From contig JAJQIG010000040.1 of NCBI GenBank assembly GCA_021199335.1, forward strand, positions 22,818 through 61,198: a stretch of DNA of 38,381 nt, written 5' to 3'. Shown here one piece after another: positions 23,687-31,597 of the stretch. Position 1 is the stretch's first letter. Each line of letters begins with the position of its first letter. Under the pieces are notes generated by a model. The model was given only the letters and a program-made list of their open reading frames with translations. It had not been told where the DNA came from and ran no database searches. Source of the stretch: Oscillospiraceae bacterium. Its GTDB lineage: Bacteria; Bacillota; Clostridia; Oscillospirales; Ruminococcaceae. The translations under genes and the position numbers were made by a program.

Positions 23687-23798
23687 CTTTTTATGGTCGG
23701 TTTTGGGAGAAAACGGATTTTAACGTTTATTGTCCGTATTTTTTCTGTCCGATGTTACGAATCAGCAAAAAAAGATATAAAATTTGTATGTTTTAGTA

Positions 23799-23827
23799 TT
23801 GAAAAAAGTAAATGTTTAATGTATAAT
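23799..23827 (+). promoter_or_regulatory. SigmaA promoter for the EAL-solenoid gene
   Basis: TTGAAA (23799-23804), a 17-bp spacer and TATAAT (23822-23827). An approximately 115-nt leader follows, with no c-di-GMP riboswitch that I can recognise. A GGAGGG is found at 23927-23932 in the leader, inside the short palindrome AGGGTGACCCT. Confidence 0.82.
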
Positions 23828-23950
23828 AATTGTAGAATGCGGTAGTACTAATTTTTGTGCGGCATTATCGCATAGCTTAAATAAGTGACGGATATTAAAA
23901 CGCTTTAATCGGATCTAAGAAAATATGGAGGGTGACCCTGACGGGCAGTA

Positions 23951-26900
23951 TTGACTATGATAAATGCACATGAATTAAAAAGAACAACGGTTGTACTAAT
24001 CTGTTCCGCCATTTTAACCGTGCTGGCGGTTTTATCCGCCGTTATATTTGCCGCCGCAGAAATGTCATTGGCGGCTGTCGGAGTTTCCGCAGCGCTTGGA
24101 GCGGCTTCGGCTGTAATACAGATTTTATCTGCCGCCAAGATTATAAGGGCGAGAAAATTTCTCAATAATGCGGAAAGGCAGGTTAAGGACATTGCCTTTA
24201 TACAGTATGACAAGTCGAGGGGACTTGCCTATTTAACCCCAAACTTTGCCGAAATGACGGGGATTGAAGTCGGTTCGGAAATCATCGGGGAAGACGATTA
24301 TTCCCATGTTATGACCGAGCTTATTTCGGGCAGATTTGACCCAAATGAGGATATTTATATGTCCTGCATACCCGAGAAATGGCTTAAAATCAACTCGTTT
24401 ACCGTTGGAGGGCATGACCTTATCGAGGTTTTCGATGTTTCAAAATATGTGGCGTGCAAAAACGTTATCAAAAGCCTTAAATATTATGACGCCCTTACAA
24501 ATCTTCTCAGCAGGGATGCCTTTATTTCCCAGGTTAGGACCGCTTCAAAATTCAACACCGAAACAATCGGCATTATCCATTTCCTCATAAGCGGACTCGA
24601 TAAGGCAGCATCATTCCTCGGAACAGCCACCGCCGACAATATCATCGCAAGAATCGCTTCGTTCATAAAGAAATATGAGAATCCGCATAATATTTTTACG
24701 GGCAGAACCTCCACAAATGAGCTTGGTATGCTTATCCTTGAAACCTACGATGATGGCTGCCGAAGGCTTGCTGATAAGGTATTCGGCGGAATTAAAGACC
24801 TTGTTGCCGCGCTTCCCGAAAAGGAGAAAAGCGTTGTAAGGGTTTTCTGCGGCTACGCCTGCTTCCACGGCAATGAAAACGATGCGGAAACAATTATGTC
24901 GGCTGCGGATTTTGCCGCATTTGAAGCCGAGAGCAGCGTAAGCTCCGTACCCGTTGAGTTTAACACATCAAGCTACGCCCTTAAATCCCATGAATTCAAA
25001 AAGATTCAGGTTTTTGAGCACGTTGTAAGCGGCAACTGCATAGATTACCATTTCCAGCCTATCGTTAACGCTCATACGGGCGAAATCTACGGTTATGAAG
25101 CCCTTATGCGCCCTCGGACAACGGACGGAATAAAGCTCAATCCCCTTGAGGTTCTCGAAATTGCCAAGCAGCAGGAAATGCTTTACAGAATCGAACAGCT
25201 TACCTTCAAAAACACCTACAAAATACTCTCGGAAAACCAAGACTTTTTCAGCACGAGAAAGATGTTCATTAACTGCATCCCCAACGCACTCCTTTCGGAC
25301 GAGGACTTTGCGGAGCTTGCGGATATGTACGGCGCTCTGTTTGACAAGGTTGTTGTTGAAGTTACCGAGGAAAATCCCGTTTTTGACAGCGCAGTAAATA
25401 TTATCAATAAACGCTTCCGCTCAAGGAACACCCAAATTGCGCTTGATGATTACGGAACGGGCTACTCTAACGACTCAACACTTCTTGCCGTTAAGCCCGA
25501 TTACATAAAAATCGACCGCTCTATTATGACAAATATTGACAAGGACGTTCAAAAGCAGCACCTTGTCGCAAATATGATAGGCTTCGCTTCGGAGCATGGC
25601 ATTATGACCCTTGGCGAGGGAATCGAAACCGAGGAGGAGCTTGAAACGGCAATCTCCCTCGGCATAGACCTTATCCAAGGCTATTACACCTGCAAGGCGA
25701 CAGCTGTGCTTATGCTCGACATTCCTATGGAAATCAAAAACAAGATTATATCCTTTAACCTCAAGCATATGCGCAGGGTAAGCAGGATTTACCGAATTTC
25801 CGAGCCTGAAACCGCAGATGTTGTCGAGCTTGCCCTCGCAGGCTTTAACGAAATATTTATTACAAGCAAACAGGCTGTGCTTAAAGGCGACCCCGATGTT
25901 GAGGTTCACATGAAGATTACCTGCGATGCCGAACCCGAATCAAGGCTTAAGCTTGATAATGTCAACATCGCTTCAGACGACAGTACCGTTCTTTCCTTTG
26001 CAAAGGGAAGTCGGGTCAATATGGAGCTTGAGGGGACAAACACATTCAGCCACGGCGGCATAAGGGTTCCCGGCGGTTCAATGCTCTTTATCAGCGGTAA
26101 GGGCAATTTAACCGTAAATGATACGAAGATAAACTCATTCGGCATAGGCGGCGGCTATATGCAGGATTACGGTCAGATTACACTCGGCGGAGAGGGCAAA
26201 ATCGAAATTTGCTGCAGGGGCGATAACGTTATCGGCATTGGCGGCGGAATCGGCTCGTTCACATCCCCGATAAGGGTTATTTCGGGTTCGCTAAAAATGC
26301 AGGTTGACGGCAAGGACATTGTCGGAATAGGCAGCTTTTCAGGCGAAACCTCAATCGGGCTTAATCCCGCATCGGTTGACATTGCTATGGGCGGTGAATC
26401 CGTTGTCGGAATCGGTTCAAGAAACGGACACATTACAATTGACAGCGCCGCAAACCTTAACGCAAGAATTTCCGGCGATAACTGCTGCTGCATAGGCACC
26501 TTTGAAAAGGGAAGCGGCAACATCATAATCAACGGCGGAAAAACCAACATCGCCGTTAACGGCAAAAACATTGTCGGCATAGGCGCGGCAAACGGAAACA
26601 TAGAAACTGTGCTTAATGCGGGAGCTGTTAACGTTCTGTGCGAGGGCGACAATGCCGTCGGCGTTGGCGACAGCAGCGGTTCGGGTTCAGTTCGATGCAG
26701 GGGAACAACGCTTAAATCAATCACAAAGGCATCCTACGAAAATCCCCTTGGCGTAAAAAACGGCAGAGTTTATGTTCGTGGGGGAAGCATTGAAACAAGC
26801 AGCATTGAGCCGATAGAATGCTATTCCGCAGAGGGGGAACGGCTTGTTCAGCTTAAAACAGACGGCAGAACGCCGTTTAAACGCACTGTAACAAGCGGAG

Positions 26901-26983
26901 AAACAACCTACCTTTACGCTGCCGAACCAACGGGAGAGGAATTTATGTATGTATATATCCCCGCAGGATTTGCGGAAACTTAA
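23951..26983 (+). CDS. Membrane EAL phosphodiesterase with C-terminal glycine-rich solenoid
   Basis: A 1010-residue protein. Two membrane helices (about 13-36 and 38-60) end in basic residues, placing the rest in the cytosol. Next come a PAS-like region (about 75-165), a degenerate GGDEF domain (signature position STNEL at 254-258) and an EAL domain (about 355-600). The EAL domain keeps its catalytic residues: Glu383 (YEAL), the Asn of FINC, the Glu of VVEVTE, Asp499-Asp500 (DDYGTG), the Lys of IKIDR, the Glu of GEGIET and the Gln of IQGYY. It is therefore predicted to hydrolyse c-di-GMP. The last approximately 380 residues hold seven GIG/GVG units (GxG at 731, then unit starts at 757, 787, 815, 842, 871 and 899; period about 28), which I read as a beta-solenoid. 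Start uncertain (TTG 23951 or ATG 23957), with GGAGGG 18-24 nt away. Confidence 0.9.
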   Translation: MTMINAHELKRTTVVLICSAILTVLAVLSAVIFAAAEMSLAAVGVSAALGAASAVIQILSAAKIIRARKFLNNAERQVKDIAFIQYDKSRGLAYLTPNFAEMTGIEVGSEIIGEDDYSHVMTELISGRFDPNEDIYMSCIPEKWLKINSFTVGGHDLIEVFDVSKYVACKNVIKSLKYYDALTNLLSRDAFISQVRTASKFNTETIGIIHFLISGLDKAASFLGTATADNIIARIASFIKKYENPHNIFTGRTSTNELGMLILETYDDGCRRLADKVFGGIKDLVAALPEKEKSVVRVFCGYACFHGNENDAETIMSAADFAAFEAESSVSSVPVEFNTSSYALKSHEFKKIQVFEHVVSGNCIDYHFQPIVNAHTGEIYGYEALMRPRTTDGIKLNPLEVLEIAKQQEMLYRIEQLTFKNTYKILSENQDFFSTRKMFINCIPNALLSDEDFAELADMYGALFDKVVVEVTEENPVFDSAVNIINKRFRSRNTQIALDDYGTGYSNDSTLLAVKPDYIKIDRSIMTNIDKDVQKQHLVANMIGFASEHGIMTLGEGIETEEELETAISLGIDLIQGYYTCKATAVLMLDIPMEIKNKIISFNLKHMRRVSRIYRISEPETADVVELALAGFNEIFITSKQAVLKGDPDVEVHMKITCDAEPESRLKLDNVNIASDDSTVLSFAKGSRVNMELEGTNTFSHGGIRVPGGSMLFISGKGNLTVNDTKINSFGIGGGYMQDYGQITLGGEGKIEICCRGDNVIGIGGGIGSFTSPIRVISGSLKMQVDGKDIVGIGSFSGETSIGLNPASVDIAMGGESVVGIGSRNGHITIDSAANLNARISGDNCCCIGTFEKGSGNIIINGGKTNIAVNGKNIVGIGAANGNIETVLNAGAVNVLCEGDNAVGVGDSSGSGSVRCRGTTLKSITKASYENPLGVKNGRVYVRGGSIETSSIEPIECYSAEGERLVQLKTDGRTPFKRTVTSGETTYLYAAEPTGEEFMYVYIPAGFAET

Positions 26984-26997
26984 TCAGATATGAAAAA

Positions 26998-27080
26998 CAA
27001 AAGCGATGTTAAGGTTATGCTGCCTGCGGCGTTATTCGGCATATCCTAAGGACATCGCTTTTGTTCGGGTATTTCCCGAA
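26998..27080 (+). terminator. Long hairpin between EAL and moxR genes
   Basis: A perfect 12-bp outer stem CAAAAGCGATGT / ACATCGCTTTTG (26998-27009, 27052-27063) encloses further imperfect pairing (TTAAGG/CCTAA and TTATGC/GCATA). A second small hairpin TTCGGG-TATTT-CCCGAA (27064-27080) follows. The T-run is only four long, so termination may be partial and moxR may be reached by read-through; I see no good separate moxR promoter. Confidence 0.5.
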
Positions 27081-27109
27081 TCTATTTCAAAGCTTTAAGG
27101 AGAATGCTT

Positions 27110-28039
27110 ATGGACAAGCGGATTTCATCACTTATTGACAATATCGAAAAGGTTATTATCGGTAAAAGGGAGGTTATTACTCAAGCCGTAACGGCGCTCC
27201 TTGCGGAGGGTCATGTTCTTATCGAGGATGTCCCCGGAGTGGGAAAAACACAGCTTGCGGCGGCTCTTTCACGTTCGGTTGACGGCGCTTTCAGCCGAGT
27301 TCAGCTTACGCCGGATGTTATGCCCTCGGATATTACGGGATTTTCCATGATAAACCGCCAAACGGGCGAGCTTGAATACAAGGAAGGAGCGGCTTTCTGC
27401 AACTTTCTCCTTGCCGATGAAATAAACCGCGCATCTCCGAAGGCGCAGTCCTCCCTCCTTGAAATAATGGAGGAGCGTCAGGTCAGCATTGACGGAAAAA
27501 CCCACGCTCTCCCCCGCCCCTTTATGGTTCTCGCAACGCAAAATCCCGTTGAAACATACGGAACGTATCATCTCCCCGAAGCGCAGATGGATCGCTTTGC
27601 GATGAAGATAAGCATGGGCTATCCCGACAAATCGGAGGAAATGAGAATTCTTGAACGAAATGAATTTGAAAACCCCGTATCAAGCCTTACGCCCGTTCTT
27701 ACAACGGACGATATTGCCCAAATTCAGGATGAGGTTAAAACGGTCAGGGCGGCTGATAACGTAAAAAATTATATCGTTGCAATTTCCGATTCAACAAGGA
27801 ACAGCGAAAATATAAAGCTCGGTGTAAGCCCGAGGGGCAGCATTGCCCTTTACAAAGCGGCGAAAGCGCTTGCATTCATAAACGAAAGGGACTACATTAC
27901 CCCCGATGATGTTAGGGAATGCGCAGTGGCTGTTCTTGCGCACAGAATAATGCTCTCGCCAAAGGGCAGGGCTGTTCTTGAAACCCCCGAAGCGGCGATA
28001 GAGAAGGCTGTTGCCGAAACAATCGTACCGACGGAATAA
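27110..28039 (+). CDS. MoxR-family AAA ATPase
   Basis: A 309-residue AAA+ chaperone-like ATPase. Walker A EDVPGVGKTQLA and Walker B FLLADEINRASPKAQSSLLE are clear, as is a sensor-type ATQNP. MoxR proteins usually help mature or regulate the membrane/secreted proteins encoded beside them. Start at the second ATG (27110), with AAGGAG 7 nt upstream. It is the first of three genes, MoxR-DUF58-transglutaminase, a recurring bacterial trio. The specific client is unknown. Confidence 0.95.
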   Translation: MDKRISSLIDNIEKVIIGKREVITQAVTALLAEGHVLIEDVPGVGKTQLAAALSRSVDGAFSRVQLTPDVMPSDITGFSMINRQTGELEYKEGAAFCNFLLADEINRASPKAQSSLLEIMEERQVSIDGKTHALPRPFMVLATQNPVETYGTYHLPEAQMDRFAMKISMGYPDKSEEMRILERNEFENPVSSLTPVLTTDDIAQIQDEVKTVRAADNVKNYIVAISDSTRNSENIKLGVSPRGSIALYKAAKALAFINERDYITPDDVRECAVAVLAHRIMLSPKGRAVLETPEAAIEKAVAETIVPTE

Positions 28040-28055
28040 ACGGAGTGGAGGTCTT

Positions 28056-29276
28056 ATGGAAAAGCAAAGGCAAGGCGGCGTTTCCGCAATGCTTACACGA
28101 ATTATCGGCTACCTTATTGCAATGGGAATTACCGTTTTCTTTTCACTTTATATGTCTGCGCAAACGGGTTGGATATTCTTTTATGTGCTTGCGGCGGCGC
28201 CTGTTTTTTCCCTCATAATTACCCTTATAACCTACATTTCAAAATTTGTTGAGGTTTCCGCAGATGTAAGCAGCAATATGGTTTACAAAAGCGAAGAATT
28301 TTTTCTCAGGGTAAAGGTAAGGAACAAAAGCATTCTCCCCGTTCCCGCCGTTATAGTGAAAATATCCGAGTATGAGGGCTTTGAAACGGATAAAAGGACC
28401 GAATATTCGGTCAGCGTTTCGCCAAGGAGCGAAACGAGCTTTGAGGTAAGGTTCAAGGCGCTTATGTGGGGCGCAGAGGAAATAGGGATTGAAGAAATAT
28501 CTATGATGGATTTTCTTCATCTTGTTAAGCTGCCGATTTATAAGGGAAAGAAACGCAGTTCAGCGTCATATTCATGTGTTGTTAAGGTTTTCCCGAATAT
28601 TCCCGATGTGCCCTCCGATATGCCGCTTATAAGAAACGCCGCGGAAACAATTCGATTTTCCGATGAAAGCGAGGACACCAAGGAGAACAACGGACTTAAC
28701 CTCTTCGGAAGTATGCCCGGCTACACCCACCGTGAATATGCGCCGGGCGACCCTGTGAAGCGGATAAACTGGAAGCTGTCCTCAAAAAGAGATGTTTACA
28801 TGGTTCGGCTTGATGATGAAGCGGAAGCTATGCGGCAGATAATCGTCCTTGACAGCGTTGGCAGCAGTCGCGCTTATAATGAAAGGGCTGTTGAAGGCGT
28901 TCTTGCCATAGCATTTTCACTCTTTAGGCTTGGCTTTGAATCAACCGTTTGGTATAACACAAGGGACGGGTTTGTTTCCGCCGATATAAAGGATTTCGGC
29001 GATATTTCCGCATTGCAGACCGCTTTTGCCGATTATTCCTTTATCACGCTCGAAAAGGCGGCGGAGAGGATACCAATCTCAACGATTTCTTCGGAGGGAA
29101 AGGGCGGCGGAATTATCCTTTTTACCCCCTCCCCCGATTATGCCATTGCGGCGGAGGCTGATGCCGCATACCGCAGTGGAGAAGGCTTTACAGCCGTTGT
29201 TGCGGGCGAAGCCTCCCCCGCCGTTTCACCATGCTGGATTATGGCGGAGGATTACACCGCCGAATATATTTCATAG
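28056..29276 (+). CDS. DUF58 domain protein
   Basis: A 406-residue protein with two N-terminal membrane helices (about 15-55), a beta-rich middle, and the DUF58 signature REYAPGDPVKRINWKLSSKRD, followed by a VWA-like C-terminal part (QIIVLDSVG). DUF58 proteins are partners of MoxR ATPases. GGAGG precedes the ATG at 28056; the frame extends 15 codons upstream into moxR, but the ribosome site favours the later start. The role is probably envelope-related, by association. Confidence 0.93.
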   Translation: MEKQRQGGVSAMLTRIIGYLIAMGITVFFSLYMSAQTGWIFFYVLAAAPVFSLIITLITYISKFVEVSADVSSNMVYKSEEFFLRVKVRNKSILPVPAVIVKISEYEGFETDKRTEYSVSVSPRSETSFEVRFKALMWGAEEIGIEEISMMDFLHLVKLPIYKGKKRSSASYSCVVKVFPNIPDVPSDMPLIRNAAETIRFSDESEDTKENNGLNLFGSMPGYTHREYAPGDPVKRINWKLSSKRDVYMVRLDDEAEAMRQIIVLDSVGSSRAYNERAVEGVLAIAFSLFRLGFESTVWYNTRDGFVSADIKDFGDISALQTAFADYSFITLEKAAERIPISTISSEGKGGGIILFTPSPDYAIAAEADAAYRSGEGFTAVVAGEASPAVSPCWIMAEDYTAEYIS

Positions 29277-29314
29277 CCGTAACCGTATTAACGTTTGAAG
29301 GGAGGGACGGTCAG

Positions 29315-31555
29315 TTGGACATTTTCAGCAAGGAAAATCTTACAAAAAAAATTCTGCCGTTCCTTTTCTCTGCGGCGGAAATGGCTGCAATTTCGTATAT
29401 TTACCTTGAAACGGTTTTTAACCCTTATAATCTGCTCTCGATTATTATAACGGCTGCGCTTTTCCTTATATATGATTTTATGTGCAGCCATAAAAAGCTT
29501 GGCATCCCGATTTATATTGCCCTTATGGCGGCGGTTGTTGTATCGATTAACATAATAATGCGGAATGTTGAAAACCGCTTTGCTTTCCTTGAATGGTTCC
29601 TTACGGGCGGAGCCACAATCGAAACAACGCCGCAGTTTATGCTGCCGCTTATGATATTTTTCAGCTTTTTCATAAGCTCAGTAACGTACTATTTCACACA
29701 TATTATTTACCGTGTTTCAATTCTTACCCTTATAAGCCTTATTCCGTGCGCAATTTACATCAAGGCATCGCAGAGCGTACCGACCTTTTTTGCTATTTTT
29801 CTTGCGGCAATGAATATTTTTATGTATATAAACCACTATCAGCGGAGGAATTCCGAGAAACGCACAACCGCCGGAAAAACCGCTATGCTCACCGCCTACA
29901 CTGACTTTGCCGTTGCCGCAGTCCTTATTGCCGTAATTCTCCCCAAGCCGCAGGACACTCCTTTCTATGACCGCTTTGAAGCGTTCACAAACCACTTCTC
30001 ATTCAGGGGAAGCTATGGCGATGTATCAGGCGATTTCACCGAGCATTCCGGTAACGCCGATAATTTTAACGAAATGGAAAGCAGAGTAATCTATTACTTA
30101 AGCACGAATAATCCCCAATATTTCAAAATTCAGGTTTTCAATGAGTACGATGAGGAAAACCGCTACTGGATTTATGATGGAATTTACAGCGGAAGCGGCA
30201 TAACCAACCGCGGCAGTTCGGATTGGGAGGAAGGACGTGCGAATTTGAACCTTTCCGCTCTCCTTGACATATATAAACAAAGTGATTTATCCGCCGCAAA
30301 GGAACTTATTGCGGGCATTGATGCCGAAAGCATTGACAGCCTTGAATCGGACAGCGAATATTACGCAAGAATAACGGCGGTCGATTTCCCTGCGGAATAC
30401 CTTATCGCACCCGAAAGAATCTTCGGCGCGGAGCTTATCTCAAGGGTGGATAAATCCACAAAAATGACTCCCGCAGGCGAGGTTTTTCCCGCCGAAAACC
30501 GCCTTGGAAGCGCAGAAACCTATGATGTCAGCTTTTATGACGGCGATTTTGCAAGAACAAGCGGCTGGGTGGAATCGGGGCTTTGCAATATGAGCTATGA
30601 CGAATTCGGCGAGCTGCTTGCCGCTCTCATAAGCCGTGAGGACACGGACAGCGACGAAAGGGATATTCTTACCGAGTTTTATATGGAAATGCTCTATGCC
30701 GATGAAACCTGCATGGCGAACGGCTACCCCGTTTCCGCAGAAATACAGCGGCTTTCCGATGAAATTACCGCAGGGCTTACCTACGATTGGGAGAAGGCGG
30801 ACGCCATTGAGCAGTATTTTTACACGAACGGCTTCATCTATGACCTTGCCTATAACGCGCCCGATGAGAGCGACACGCCCGAATTCTTTATTTTTGAAAG
30901 CAAAAGGGGAACCTGCTCCGATTTTGCAACGGCATATTGTCTGCTTGCAAATGCGGCAGGACTTAGGGTTCGCTTTACGGAAGGATTTATATGCGGCGAG
31001 GCTGTCAGCGAGGATATGTATCAAATACTGACGGAAAACGCCCACGCTTTCCCCGAGGTTTATATTCCGGGCGCAGGATGGACAATCTATGAACCCACTG
31101 TAAGCGGTTCAAGCGGCATCGGAACAGGCTCGGACTCCGATGATGAGCAGACCGACTATGTAACTGTTTTTGCCGCAAGCGTTGCCGTTTTTATATGCAT
31201 AATTCTTGTGCTGCTTGTAATTATTTTTATGCCGCAGATTGAGGAGCTTGCCTTTTCCGTTAGGGTGAAGCTATCCTCGGCTGAAAAGGGCGTACTCCTC
31301 ATTTACCGCAGGCTTTCCTCAAAGGCGGGAAAAATTTACGGAACGGACACCAAAAGGCTGACCTCATGCCAGCTTGCTAAGCTGATAGAATCAAGAACAC
31401 AGCTGCCTACGGACGAAATAATTCTTCCCTTTGAACGTGTATGCTATGGCAATCTTTCCGCCGATAAAAAGGAATCCGCCGCAGCGCTTACGCTTTACCG
31501 CAGGCTTGTCCGGATTATGAAGAAAACCTCCAAAAAGCGGCGCAAAAGGAAATAA
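29315..31555 (+). CDS. Transglutaminase-like membrane protein
   Basis: A 746-residue protein. About five or six membrane helices fill residues 10-200, then an extracellular region leads to a transglutaminase-like domain: Cys534 (GTCSDFATAYC), His577 (NAHAFPEVY) and an acidic residue at 593 (YEPT, where Asp is more usual). Another helix (about 613-637) is followed by a basic cytosolic tail. Start at TTG 29315, 8 nt after GGAGGG; the longer frame lies inside the DUF58 gene. Such proteins, with MoxR and DUF58, probably process or crosslink envelope proteins, or act as peptidases. Substrate unknown. Confidence 0.92.
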   Translation: MDIFSKENLTKKILPFLFSAAEMAAISYIYLETVFNPYNLLSIIITAALFLIYDFMCSHKKLGIPIYIALMAAVVVSINIIMRNVENRFAFLEWFLTGGATIETTPQFMLPLMIFFSFFISSVTYYFTHIIYRVSILTLISLIPCAIYIKASQSVPTFFAIFLAAMNIFMYINHYQRRNSEKRTTAGKTAMLTAYTDFAVAAVLIAVILPKPQDTPFYDRFEAFTNHFSFRGSYGDVSGDFTEHSGNADNFNEMESRVIYYLSTNNPQYFKIQVFNEYDEENRYWIYDGIYSGSGITNRGSSDWEEGRANLNLSALLDIYKQSDLSAAKELIAGIDAESIDSLESDSEYYARITAVDFPAEYLIAPERIFGAELISRVDKSTKMTPAGEVFPAENRLGSAETYDVSFYDGDFARTSGWVESGLCNMSYDEFGELLAALISREDTDSDERDILTEFYMEMLYADETCMANGYPVSAEIQRLSDEITAGLTYDWEKADAIEQYFYTNGFIYDLAYNAPDESDTPEFFIFESKRGTCSDFATAYCLLANAAGLRVRFTEGFICGEAVSEDMYQILTENAHAFPEVYIPGAGWTIYEPTVSGSSGIGTGSDSDDEQTDYVTVFAASVAVFICIILVLLVIIFMPQIEELAFSVRVKLSSAEKGVLLIYRRLSSKAGKIYGTDTKRLTSCQLAKLIESRTQLPTDEIILPFERVCYGNLSADKKESAAALTLYRRLVRIMKKTSKKRRKRK

Positions 31556-31559
31556 AATA

Positions 31560-31597
31560 AGCCTCCCGATTAAATAAAGTCGGGAGGCTGTCTTTTA
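31560..31597. terminator. Shared terminator between the transglutaminase gene and polA
   Basis: A perfect 10-bp stem AGCCTCCCGA / TCGGGAGGCT (31560-31569, 31580-31589) with T-rich flanks on both strands (TCTTTTA rightward, TTATTTTATTT leftward). It overlaps the polA stop codon and lies 5 nt past the transglutaminase stop, serving convergent genes. Confidence 0.88.

Noticed and set aside
23828-23950. c-di-GMP (GEMM) riboswitch upstream of the EAL gene
   Set aside because: The leader was inspected for the conserved GEMM core and paired stems and they are not present.
27110-31555. Defence-system MoxR/VWA cluster
   Set aside because: The MoxR-DUF58-transglutaminase trio is a widespread envelope-associated arrangement and no nuclease, reverse transcriptase or other effector is present.
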